Of a stretch of 64,000 nucleotides of DNA, positions 10,759-21,183 are shown piece by piece. A program made the translations under genes and the position numbers. A model generated the notes under the pieces. The model searched no databases. It saw nothing but the letters and a program-made list of their open reading frames with translations, and was not told where the DNA came from. Positions within the stretch are counted from its first letter, which is position 1, and every line of letters begins with the position of its first letter. The DNA is from Allomyces macrogynus ATCC 38327 (Eukaryota > Blastocladiomycota > Blastocladiomycetes > Blastocladiales > Blastocladiaceae): contig GG745332.1 in assembly GCA_000151295.1 (NCBI GenBank), forward strand, positions 1,065,334 through 1,129,333, read 5' to 3'.

Positions 10759-11641
10759 GATGGCACTTGATCGTGAGCACTGGTGTACGGGCTGGTAGTG
10801 GAGCGAGTCGGGATCCAAGTCGTGAGTCGGGTCGATCCAGTTGGTCTCGGTGAACGCGTTGCGCTGCGCTGCGATGCAGATCTCTTGAAGATGGCGTGAG
10901 CGAAAGAGAGAGAGAGAGAGGAAGGAGGCCGACCGCCGCGCGCCGTCCGTGTCTTGGATCCAGGAGCGTCGTGGGGTGGGGGGGGGGGGGGGGGAGGATC
11001 GGCGAGGCCAGAGCAAGACAAGGGCTGGGTCTCGACGTTGATCAGTGGTTGGCGCTGGAACGGCCGGCCGGCTTGGGGGGCGTTGGTCGCGCCAGCAAGC
11101 GCCCGAGGCCCACGAGAGCGCCATCATGGATATGCGTGCGCTGCGAAGCCAGCGGCCCGCTTCGCTGCGCCCCGACTGGTCCTTGTCGGATGCCCATCGC
11201 TTGCGTGCTGATCGTCGTTTGATGCTGCTGCTGCTGCTGCTGCTGCGGCCGGGAAGGCACACGTCGCGTGCGCATCAACCCGGCCGTAGGGAATGCGCGA
11301 TCGGAGCTGGAACACTAGCAGCATGCGGAATGCGTTGCTGTGGGTAGCTCGTCATGTGCAAGACGATGCACCCACGCACCAAGCACGCTCCCACGGTTGT
11401 GATCATGACGGTGCGTGCTGGGAGCGTGTCCGCGGCGCGATCTGATCTGATCAAAATGGAGCCAGGATGCCGCGCCGTTGCTCTAGCACCATCACGCACG
11501 CGTCTGACCGAGAGCGCAAACTTGTGCGGGATTGGATTCTCGCTTTGGTGCCGACAAGTGGCAAAGTGACAAGAGACGAGACTTGCTGCCGATGAAGACA
11601 CCAGCAAAACATGTCCATTCCCTGCGATCATTTCAACAAAC
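10759..11641. other. Intergenic region between GH16 gene start and Timeless gene end
   Basis: About 0.9 kb upstream of the GH16 gene. It holds three simple-sequence tracts: GA dinucleotides near 10903-10920, 17 G at 10978-10994, and eight CTG units at 11223-11246. Minus-strand frames starting here only look coding because of these repeats. The GH16 promoter and 5' leader should lie near 10759-11000. Confidence 0.45.
11223..11246. repeat. CTG/CAG trinucleotide microsatellite
   Basis: Eight uninterrupted tgc units in intergenic DNA. On the minus strand they would read CAG (poly-Gln) but no gene model includes them. Confidence 0.8.
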
Positions 11642-14600
11642 TCACCCGTCGTCCATGTCAAAATCCATGCCATCCGCGGCGCCAAACTCATCCACCTGCG
11701 ACGGCCGCAGCGTGTCCCCAAGCCCACTCTCCGTGAGCGTCGCCTCGCCAGTCCGAGGACGCTTGGCCGGCGGTGGTTGTTCGTCATCGGCCATATCTGC
11801 GTCCTCCTCGTCGTCATCCCCGGCAAGACTGCCAATCAGCGGGACGGCCTCGGGCAGGACTTCCTCGCTTGATCGCTTCGTCGCGAGCGCGGCCGGGGCG
11901 AGGCTGCGCAGCTTGGCAAACCGGTCGTGGATTCCGCCAGAGAGCAAGCTCGATGCACCCGCGCCAATACCATCGAGTGATGCGGCCCACGTGCCCAAAA
12001 TGCCCGCCGGGTTGGCAGGCCCACTAGCACCGGCTGCCGCCAACGACGCCAGAGACTCTCTCTCCCCGTCATCCTGATCATCATCATCGTCGTCGTCGGC
12101 AAGAAACATGGCCCGGCGCGCACCGGCCGAGTTGGCCGACGACTTGGCCCGGAGCGCCGAGAGCCGTTTAGAGAACTCGTCTTCGCCATCCTCGTCATCC
12201 TCGGCAAACGGTGCCTGCTCTCCACCGTCAAACTCGTCGTCGGCGTCCGACGCAGCATTGTCATCGTCATCGTCCGAATCCGCGACGCGCCGGCGACGCT
12301 GGCGCTGGCGCGACGGTACCGCATCATCTTCGTCGTCGTCATCACTATCTTGAACCGCAGCCAGCTTCCTGCGTGCCCCCTTGGGCTTGGCTACCTTGAC
12401 CTTGGCCACACTCTGCTGCTGCTGTTGCTGCTGCTCCATCGCAGCCTCATACATGGCGCGCGTCTTATCGCGCCGCGCCTGCTCTATCGCGTAAAACTCA
12501 GTCTCGTCCTCGTCCTCCAGCATCGCGTCCGAGTCGTAAATGTAAGCGGCTGACTTGGGCGCCGCCGCCTTATTCGCCTCGCGCTTCCCCGGCCCGCAGC
12601 GCTTATTGGTGCCGTCGGCGCGCGCATGCCGGTACCGCGGCCGCTTGCGTTTGCGCAGGTACCGGAACGCCGGTCGGTTGTTGTACGAGACGGGCTGCGC
12701 CTGTGCGTCAAGAAGCCACTGGATGCGTTCGTCGAGGTCGTGGCCCGACAGCGTCAACGGCGCGTGCACGCGCGGCGGTTCGTTAGGGTGAGGTGGGGCG
12801 TCGTCGTCGTTGGGTGCCGGATCAGGGAACGTCAGGACCAGGCCGAGGAGCTCGAGTAGCAGGACGAGTTCCTTGATCGCGAGATCAGCAGCGGGAAGGG
12901 CCAGGTCGACTTCAGGCCACGTCGTCGGTGTTGCACCAAAATCGTCCTCGTCATCATCTCCATCTCCACCCGGCCGCGGCGAGACCTTGCGCGCCTGCGC
13001 GATCCGTGTGAGCTGTTCCAAGACGCGAGCAAGCACATCGGCCCCACCCTCGCGCGCCGCCAGAGCCGTCGCGACGAGCATGACCTGCATCTTGTCCGAG
13101 AAACCGGGTCTCACTTCAATCTCGTCGCCCTCATCCCACTCGCGCCATTTCGCCGCCGGTTTCCGCAGCGCAGTCAAGTCCGACACCTCTTGCCGCCCGG
13201 ACATGATGCGGTCCATGTCGCGCCTCGAGTGCGGGAAGAACACTTCCACAAGCAACAGCGGGTACCGTTCTACACACTCGAAAAACGTGTGCGCGACCAT
13301 GCGCAGCAGCGAGACGAGATCCTTGAACGCCGACGGTTTCGGTGGGTTCGTACCTGGCACGGCCAGGGGCAACGACTTGTCGTGCAAGATCGTGTGCATT
13401 CGCACTATGTAGTTGAGCTTGAACAAGAACGCCGGCTGGCCGCACTTGACCGTGATCCGGTAGAGCATCTTGGTTATGGCGTGCACGACAGGCTCGTCGA
13501 GGTCGCGGTAGGCCTGCAGCAGCCGCATGTAGGACTCGACAACGAGATCCGAGCAGAATTGCCGCTCGATACGATCAAACGCGATCGTGCGCTCGACAAA
13601 CTCGGGTTCCGGCTCGGCCTCGCCCGCGTCCGCGTCGATGCCGGCGGGCACGTCGCGCGCAATCGGGTCGTCGTCCTCATTCTGCGCGCGCCGCGCACCG
13701 CGCCGCCGTTGCCGTACAGTCAGGCTCGACGATTTCGCAAACGACTCGAGTAGCTTGAGCAGCAGGTGCACCGTCTCGACGAGCGAGATCAGGTACTCGC
13801 GAGACTGGCGCTGGAACCCCTTGATCAATTCGATGAGCAAGTCGAGCGTGGCCTTTTCGTAGTAGAGATTGTCGAGCACGTTCTCGGCGAGTTCGCGTAC
13901 GTCGGCGTCGGGGCACTGCTTGAGCACCTGGAGCGACATGAGCAAGTGCTTCAAGCAATCGACGCCCATTTTCAGCTGCGACATTTGCGCGTCGTCGAGC
14001 CCGCGGCGAATGTTCTTGATCATGAACAGCAGGCCGTGCACGTTGAGCACGCTCGACAAGTGGTGCGGCGTTACGGCCGGCAACGCCGTCGCGGCCGTAT
14101 CCGGGGCCTGCGCGGCAGCGGCTGACCGGCGCTGGTACTCGAGCGCAAATCGGATCAGGTAGAGCAAGTAGATCGGGTCCTCGGTGCGGACATTGGTGCG
14201 CTCCGCGTCCATGTCGCGCTTGACCGACTGCACGAGCGCGTCGAACCCGCTCACGAGAAACTCGTGCGCAAAGTCGCGCAGCAGCTTAACCGTGTCGCGG
14301 TTCTGCATTTGCCGGCGCTCGTTAGCGCCGGTCGTGGTCGTGCCCGACGCCGAGGCTGCAGCGGCTTCCTTCTTGAAGGGCAGCTTGGGCCGGTTCTTTT
14401 GCTTGCTCTGGTCAATGACGCCAATCGTGTTGTCGTGCCGGTGGACATTGAACTTGGTCCCGTCCTGAAATGCAGGTTGAGCGGAATGAAGCGCAATTTG
14501 AGAGCAATCATGGGTTTTAGTTCAAGTCTCCAACAAAACAACTTCCAACCACCGATCAGCGAACCAAGCAACACACGAACCCCAAGCTTGACCACAAACG

Positions 14601-15566
14601 TCCCCGCAAACCGGCTATGCCGCTTCTGCGGGACAATTCGCGAGCGGCTCTCCTTGGCCAAAATATCGGCAATCACCTCGTTGGCGGCCTCGTTGCTCGT
14701 CTGAAACAGCGCCTTGACGTCGCACGTGCAGAAAATCAGGAAGAAAATTTCGACCATGGTCGTGTTCCACGGGTCAAACTGGCGGTCAGCAATCGACGAC
14801 GCGACCGACACGAAAAACGACAAGACGTCGAGCTTTTGCATCTTGAAGAGCAGCCGTTCCTGCATTTGCGCTTGCATCCACGCGTCGGTCGCGGCCACGG
14901 CGCCGAGCGACGGGTCCGGGATTGCGAGCAGATTGCGGAACAGGTAGAGCAGCAGCCGAATCACGGCGTTGGTACGCTCTGATCGTTGCCGGAACGGCGT
15001 CTCAAGTAGGACGAGCATCATCTCGTGCGCGCGGTCGAGCGCCGCCGAGTTGATGAGCAGGTCCTTGTAGGCGCGCTGGTACATGAGGAGATCGGTCCCG
15101 AGGTACTGCGATTCGAGCGGCCAGGGCAGCGGGACGACGAGTTCCACTAGACTGACCTGTCAGTATCGTCGCGCAGCAACGTGGAAGACGATGCTTTGAT
15201 TGCTATGCGCACCCGCAGCGAAAAAGACGCTCTGGTTGCCCGAATGCTGTTCCATGATGGGAATCAGGTCCTTTTCGAGCAATTGCCACTTGCCGAGCAT
15301 TCGCGCTACCGTTTTTTCCTTGCTCGCCTCGTCGTAGCGCAGGAAGCGCTTCAGGTCACGAAGGCATTCTGTCGTCGTTTTTGATGGTCAAGAACGCTGC
15401 GGCCATTGACTGACCAAGCTTCGAAAATAGAGCACCGACCAATGGCTTCGTCACCGAGCACATAGCGCTGCACAAGACCTAATCCGTCGGCCGTGGGGAG
15501 CTCTTCGACGCCACCAACGGCCGAGCACACGGACAATAAGTGCGACTCGAGGACCTCGGACGCCAT
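11642..15566 (-). CDS. TOF1: Timeless / Tof1 / Swi1 replication fork protection protein
   Basis: Timeless, with Tipin/Csm3, travels with the replisome, stabilises stalled forks and mediates the S-phase checkpoint. Exons 15566-15440, 15368-15213, 15146-14581 and 14464-11642 join in phase to give 1,223 residues, close to the usual size of the family. The N-terminal Timeless domain is clear: LLSVCSAVGG, YVLGDEAIECLRDLKRFLR (across intron 1), then VVPLPWPLE and HSRFAGTFVVKLGDGTKFNV (across intron 3). The middle shows the HEAT-like helical region (DPIYLLYLIRFALEYQ; MLYRITVKCGQPAFLFKLNY). The C-terminal third is a long acidic, Asp/Ser/Glu-rich disordered tail with a Gln run and basic patches likely to act as nuclear localisation signals. 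The start was chosen because MASEVLESHLLSVCSAVGG matches the expected N-terminus. Confidence 0.92.
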
Positions 15567-16016
15567 GGGATTGGTGGGTCGTGTGGTGCTGGATGAGTTG
15601 CCGCAAGTTGGCTCGGTTCTGGTTGTTTCTGTCGTGCAATTTGAAATTATCAAGGATGCAGTCGTGAACTTAGGCAGTGCTTGCATCCTCGTCGGTGATC
15701 AAGTTTGCTGCTGTGAGTCCTCGTCCTCTCTGGTCGCGTAACCTAACCTAGCGCGACCTTCTACTGACGTTCTGTTGGCAGTTGCTTGCTGCTGGGTGGC
15801 AGGGTGTTGCTCGGCCATTGATCTGATGCACAGTCGAAAAGCCGAAGCGGACCACACACGTCTAAGCTATTATAATTCAAGTATGAGAGGCAGATCGCAG
15901 CTGCGCGCCAGCGCGCAAATGCGCCCCGCCTCCGCCTCGACAGGCCTGGCCGTGCACGTCCAGGATGACACTCGCCGTCCATTCGCGCCGGACATCGAAA
16001 AGTCTCTCGAACACGG
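15567..16016. other. Intergenic region upstream of the Timeless gene
   Basis: Promoter side of the Timeless gene and 3' side of the next minus-strand gene. No gene, RNA or repeat was recognised; the sequence is less GC-rich than the flanking exons. Confidence 0.4.
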
Positions 16017-17160
16017 CTAAATCGTCTTGGACGTGAGTTCGAGCATCTTGTCGCGAGACACGAGCAGCTGCTGCATGCCTTGGATCACGAGCATGGCCGC
16101 GGCCGAATACAACTTGAGTGCGCTCGTGTTGATGGCATTGGCGAGCACTAGCGGCACGTCGTCCATGAAATGCAGCACGCCAGAAAGCGAGACGGGCACG
16201 TAAAGCAAGAGCGTCGCGACCGCGACTATTAGCGCAAGCGTCATGCACCGTGCGTGCGTGACTTCCTCAGGCGGCCCGCGCAACGAAAACGAGTCTTGCA
16301 AGTGCTTTTTTCAGCTCGCGGTGCACGGAAACAACGAGCCGCAGACCGAGCAGCGCCGTCAAGTCGCACACACCGTACGTGGAATAAGTAACTTGGTTCG
16401 TGTAGAGCATCGTGCGGATGAGCGTGCGTCGCGCGTCTTTCGACCATCGACGCGTAACTTCTTCGATCGCGGCTTCGCCGACGATGACTATGGTGCGCGC
16501 AACGCACAAAACGCGACGACGCCGAGAGCACGCGACAAATGAGCCCGTCCTTGGTCGATAGGACCGTGAGGGCTGCCCGGAACCGTAACAGCGTTGCCGT
16601 GACGAACAGGGCCGCGCCGCAAGTCTGCAAAGGCTGCAACGCCGTCAGGAACCACGGACTCGCGCACAGCGAGAGCCGCGGCGTTGACCACAAGTACGGG
16701 CGCGGGCACTGCATGTACATGGCAGCGTAGAGCACGAGTGCGATTTGGCCGAGAGTGTACGCGAGCCACGCGCTCGAGAGCAGCGCGTGGAGCCTGGTGC
16801 GCAAGACCACCGCCGATAGCATCTGACGAGCCACCACAGACAGATCGGCAAGAATGCAATCCCAACACCCACGGAAATTCACGGCTCAGGCGCGCCAGGT
16901 AAATGGAAAATGGGCACGCTTACTGCAGCTGCGGGTGTTTGCGTGACGGCTGGCGTCGAAGTTGGTAAGGGCGGTGCGGTCGTCTCCGGGATGCTCAACG
17001 GCAGCGATTCGACCGACATCCTAGCATTTGGCACGGTGAACAACCATGGCGGAACGGGTGGGGAGGTTGCCGGGCCATTGGTCGCAGGCGCAGTCGCCTG
17101 TGGGACAAGCGTGCTCATCGGCGAGCTGATTGGGGTCGCCAAGTTGGCCGTGGAGGCCAT
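16017..17160 (-). pseudogene. Frame-disrupted multi-pass membrane protein with Ser/Thr/Pro-rich N-terminus
   Basis: Reading from an ATG at 17160, an Ala/Thr/Pro-rich segment of about 93 residues ends at a TGA (16879-16881). The same frame then continues into a membrane segment (VGVGIAFLPICLWWLVRCY). TM2-TM3 follow in a second frame (LLSSAWLAYTLGQIALVLYA; TALQPLQTCGAALFVTATLL), TM4-TM5 in the first again (RRVLCVARTIVIVGEAAIEE; YSTYGVCDLTALLGLRLVVS), and TM6-TM7 in a third (CMTLALIVAVATLLLYVPVS; ALKLYSAAAMLVIQGMQQLL), ending with TAG at 16017-16019. One change sits at a run of six A (16306-16311, minus strand); dropping one A restores the frame. An intron with donor GTAAGC near 16926 could bypass the TGA but would also remove TM1. 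It is either a pseudogene or a receptor-like gene with sequencing indels. It lacks the motifs of the A-F family. Confidence 0.5.
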
Positions 17161-17885
17161 CGAGGTAATGTTGCAACAGCGTGAGAACAGTGTTGACCAA
17201 ATCGAGCACTTGCCAAACGCTGGTCAAACCGATTCGCACGGCGCACGGGTCCGTTGACGACAAATATGGGCACAGCGCTCGCAGCGTCGTCTCCGGGGTC
17301 CTTGTCGGTGGACAGGTTCGGGTGACCCGCGCGCGAATAAATATCTTGATACTCCATCGTCTGATCAATCAACATGACGTTTTGGCGATTGCAGAAAGCG
17401 TGGAGAGATCCTCCTCCCTCCTTGGGCACCCAAACGATGACCAAATTGATGAGTTGGCCGTGGGAGGGCGGCTGCGGGCCGCAACTTGTTCCTCGGCTCG
17501 TTCTGGGTTGTTCCGGGTTCCGGACTCGGGAAGGCGTTTGCGCTGAGTGTACAGTGCTGGTCGCCGCGGATGAAAGGCCGGCTATGGGCGCTGCACGTCA
17601 GCCGCGCGACATTCATTTCACGCGATGTCGAAAGGGGATATCACAATGAAAGTCACCTTTTCCTTGGCGACGCGGACGGCCTGTTGTTGCGGCGTTCCAA
17701 CGTGCGGAGTGAAGCTCTTCATCGTCCACTGTTTGGCCAGTCTCTGCGGCAAGTTTGATCGTGCCCACGATGTATCAACGCCAGATCTCTTGATGTCCAT
17801 CACCTGATTGGTTGTCAGGGGCATCGCGTCTCGCAGAAGGTACCAAGAGTGCCAAGAAAGGACCAAATCGACTTCATTCCACAAG
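17161..17885 (-). other. Unresolved coding-like segment upstream of the membrane gene
   Basis: Minus-strand frames with sensible composition occur here, including one near 17618-17902 containing LWNEVDLVLSWHSWYLL and KVTFIVISPFDIA, and one near 17115-17444 containing GQLINLVIVWVPKEGGG and FVVNGPVRR. They might be exons of an extracellular domain joined to the downstream membrane gene, which would make a large receptor. I could not connect them with consistent splice phases, so no model is offered. The first overlaps the end of MORN5 by a few bases. Confidence 0.3.
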
Positions 17886-18660
17886 TCAAGTCCGTTCGTC
17901 ACGACGTCGCCCCTTGAAGCACGTCTTGACGATCCACGCGCACTCTTCCGGTTCTAATTTCCAATGTGGGCAAGTGTGAGAGAAAATAGACATAATCGCG
18001 TCGCGCATCTGAGAGAAAGCATGCGTACCTGGCCGCCGCAGCTGCTTGCCGTCGTACGAATAGACCCAGCCGTCGTCAGGGGAAAAGTAGCCGTGGACCA
18101 CGTCGTAGGTGCCCGGCGGTATCAGCTGGTGGGGTACGTGCGCCGTGACTTGTGTACCATCTGTCGCAGGGAGAACGGTGAGCGACCATGGCGTGACGCG
18201 GCGGAATTGAATCAAGCGCTCCGCTCGTACCTGCCGGTTGGATGCCGTTGACGCGCTCCATGTAGTATCGGCGGTCCTTGGGGGAACAGTAGTCCCATTC
18301 GTCCATGTTGGGCGCGAATTCGAGACCATCGGCAAACACGAGCTTGCCCTAGAACAGCCGTCAGGAGCGCACCACGGATTGCTCAATTTTCGCCCAAGAT
18401 GCCCAGCAAGGAGGCCACGTACTTCAACCGCATGGCCGTGTTCCCAGCGGCCAATGTAGGTCATGCCGTTCGTGAAGGTCAGCTTGCCCGCACCGTGAAA
18501 TCTGGGGGACAAAACGCCGGTCACGGTCGCAGTCACGAAAGGCCAGCAAGCGCTCGGCGACATGAACGTACTCGCCGTCCTTGACTTCGCCTTCATAAAC
18601 GTTGCCGTCGTCAAAGACATACTTGGTGACGCCCTCGATTCTGTCGGACACGACGTTGAT
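17886..18660 (-). CDS. MORN5: MORN repeat-containing protein 5 (MORN5) homologue, 5' end unresolved
   Basis: MORN5 is a small MORN-repeat protein associated with motile cilia and sperm flagella. The visible exons give two to three MORN units (DGNVYEGEVKDGEYVHG, then LTFTNGMTYIGRWEHG, then GKLVFADGLEF). They are followed by the diagnostic MORN5 block WDYCSPKDRRYYMERVNGIQP and, after another intron, PPGTYDVVHGYFSPDDG. The last exon reads EPEECAWIVKTCFKG and ends with TGA at 17886-17888. All segments fit in order and the introns are short. The first exon with the start codon was not found; the coding signal begins near 18660 (NVVSDRIEGVTKYVFDDG). With WDR60 and DNAAF5 nearby, this supports a flagellated zoospore stage. 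Confidence 0.85.
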
Positions 18661-19206
18661 GACGCTTTAGATGACGACTGCTGTTGCATTGCCTGGGCGA
18701 CCATGAAAGCCGGTGGAGAGGCAGGCTCTTGGGATTTTCTGCCGAGTTTGGGGAATGGCGCCGGCGTGTGGCAGGAGTGCATTCGAAACGGACCGGCCAT
18801 TGGTCACCGTCTGTTCGACAAACGGGGAGCCGCAGAACGCCATTGGAAGTGCTGGCTTGATTCAATGCGTCAAGTTGAAAGCTGTATCTGTCGGTGTGGC
18901 CTTGATTCAAGTTGATGAACTGTCGCTCATGCCAGAACAGAAACCGTTGTCGTGGCGACAGCCAGCCGTCGGGTGCATATCAACCAGTCAGCTGACTGTT
19001 CGTGACAGGGATGCACTCTGTTCGTGATCGCGTCGAGCGTCGCATGCACGCTGGCATCCACTCCCGAGCAGCACCAACATCGACAACGACTTCCACTTGG
19101 AACACGGGCACCGGGACTGCAAGCACTCGACTGGAGGGTCTCTCGCTACCGCCTTCGCCACCTGCGTGACCCATCGACAAATCACGACCTTCATCATCAT
19201 CACATC
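18661..19206. other. Divergent intergenic region between MORN5 and RRP1
   Basis: It should contain both promoters and the missing first exon of MORN5. Frames here are short and unrecognised. Confidence 0.4.
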
Positions 19207-21045
19207 ATGCAATCGAACATTGGCAAGCGCTTGGCCGCCGTCGGTATGGCGCCCGCTCCCACCACCGCGCCGCCATGCCATTCCCGACGCAGCCCGCTAA
19301 TCTCGGCGTGCGAGCGCAATTGAACAGACAAGCATGTCCGCGATAAAGCCGTCGCGTCGCTGCGCACTTGGCTCGGCGGGCAGGCCGACATGTCGGACGT
19401 TGACTGCCTCAAGCTCTGGCGCGCCCTGTTCTACTGCTACTGGCTCTCCGACAAGCCCGCGATTCAAGAAGAGCTCGCGTCGAACCTGGCCAGCATGATC
19501 CACGCCCTGCCGGCGGGACCCGTGCGCGTGCGGTTCCTGGCTGCGTTCTGGAAAACGATGATTTCCGAGTGGCATGGGCTCGACAAGTACCGGTGCGTGA
19601 TGCGACCCCGAAGATTTTGCCGCACGACGACAGAATGGCTAACATGACGGTGCTGGCGGCTAGTCTTGACAAGTTCTACAAGCTGTTCCGGTTCATGCAT
19701 TTCGAGGCGTTCCGGCTGCTGTCACAGACCGCATGGGAGGAGGAGACGCTCGACCAGTACATTGAAATGATGATGGAGGGCCCGCTCAAGTGCGCATGTT
19801 CTGCTTCACGGCGCTGCCCACCTTGACCACCATGCCCTGACTCTCTGCTGCGCGAAACTAGCTCCAAGGATGTCAAGGTGCCCGATTCGCTGCGTTTCCA
19901 CACGATTGAGGTCTTCATCGACATTTTGGAAGCGACCGTGGACGAGCCCGTGCCGCCACAGATCATCACAACGCTGCTCATGCCGTTTATTGTCATGATG
20001 GCCGAGAACCCGACCAAGGGTGTCTTTGAGCGCATTCGCACCGAAGTGTTTTGTAAGCTCATGGAAATCGTCGACCGCGAGATTGCCACGACCGACGAAG
20101 ACAGCAACGGGTCGGCCGACGCGCCCGAAAAGGACGACGATGACGACCAGCAGGTCGTGCTGAAAACGTCGAAGCTGCAGATCTACTTCCCGGAGATTCT
20201 CGGCATCCTGTTCGAGATTGCGAGCCACCCGAACACGCGCGACGTGAACCGCAAGCGCATGTACGCGCTCGTCAAGGAGATCAAGGACCGATATGCAATT
20301 GATTTGCTCGACGGGCAGTCGGACGAGGAGGACGACGAGGAGAGCGACGATGGGATGGGGTCCGCTGTCTACTTGTCGGACATGTTCGACGATAACACGC
20401 CCATGGCTACGGGCAAGGGCATGAAGCGTGGGCATGACGAGAGCGACGAAGAAGAGGAGGAGGAGGAGGAGGAGATGGTGGGCGGATCCGACGACGACGA
20501 GGGCTGGGAGAGCGCCGACGATATGGACGGTCTGGACGGGCTCGACGCGTCGGACGACGACGAGGCACCGGAACTCGTGCCGGAGGCGGAGCTCGACGAC
20601 GAATCCGACGACGAGGAGCCGAGCCCGGCCTCGGAAAAGTCGCGCAAGGGTAAGCGCGCGAACAAGTCGGTGCAGTGGCGTCTCGACCGCAACGAGGTGA
20701 AGCGTACGCTTTGTTGCACTGTGTTTGACACTCTGCGATACCATTCTTTCTCACCATCAGCTGCTGCTCTCGATAGGCTACAACACTCGCGAGCCGTCGA
20801 GTCGCGTGTCCTCGACCGAGTCCGACAAGGCACCAGCACCGGCACCCGAAAAGCGAACCCCGGCAAAGAAGCCCTCTCCCTCCCCGGTTGCGTCGACGCC
20901 ACCGGCTCCCGCACCATCTCCGAAGAATGGCAAGCCCGCACCACCATCAAGAGCAGGCCGGCCCAAGGTGATTCCGACGCCGCCGGTTAAGAAGGCGGGC
21001 GGCAAGAAGAACGGTGGGGCCAACAAGAAGCGCAAGGCGGCATGA
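19207..21045 (+). CDS. RRP1: Ribosomal RNA processing protein 1 (Rrp1/Nop52 family)
   Basis: Rrp1/Nop52 is a nucleolar factor needed for 27S pre-rRNA processing into 25S and 5.8S rRNA. Exons 19207-19243, 19328-19592, 19664-19789, 19862-20703 and 20777-21045 sum to 1539 nt (512 residues) in phase. The Nop52 domain runs from GKRLAAVDKHVRDKAVASL through CLKLWRALFYCYWLSDKP, FWKTMISEWHGLDKYRLDKF and YKLFRFMHFEAFRLL to DSLRFHTIEVFIDILE. A long Asp/Glu-rich acidic stretch follows, then a Lys/Pro-rich basic tail (KKAGGKKNGGANKKRK) suited to nucleolar targeting. Both short N-terminal introns are required to keep the conserved order. It converges with the WDR60 gene, leaving 138 nt between stop codons. 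Confidence 0.9.
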
Positions 21046-21183
21046 CGCCGCCTTGTTGGCTCATGCCGGGCGATTTTTGATACAATATTTTTGTTTGCGT
21101 GTCCAGGGAAAAAACTATTCAACGTGAATGTCATGTTGCATTTCGATGCGCTCATTCTCAGTCCTCTCAGTCAGTCCCATATT

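Noticed and set aside
11275..11835. Minus-strand frame running from the Timeless tail into intergenic DNA
   Set aside because: It overlaps the Timeless last exon in another frame and has no conserved sequence.
19806..20744. Minus-strand open frame opposite RRP1
   Set aside because: Its Val/Leu/Arg-rich sequence mirrors the acidic tail of Rrp1; RRP1 has domain and splice support.
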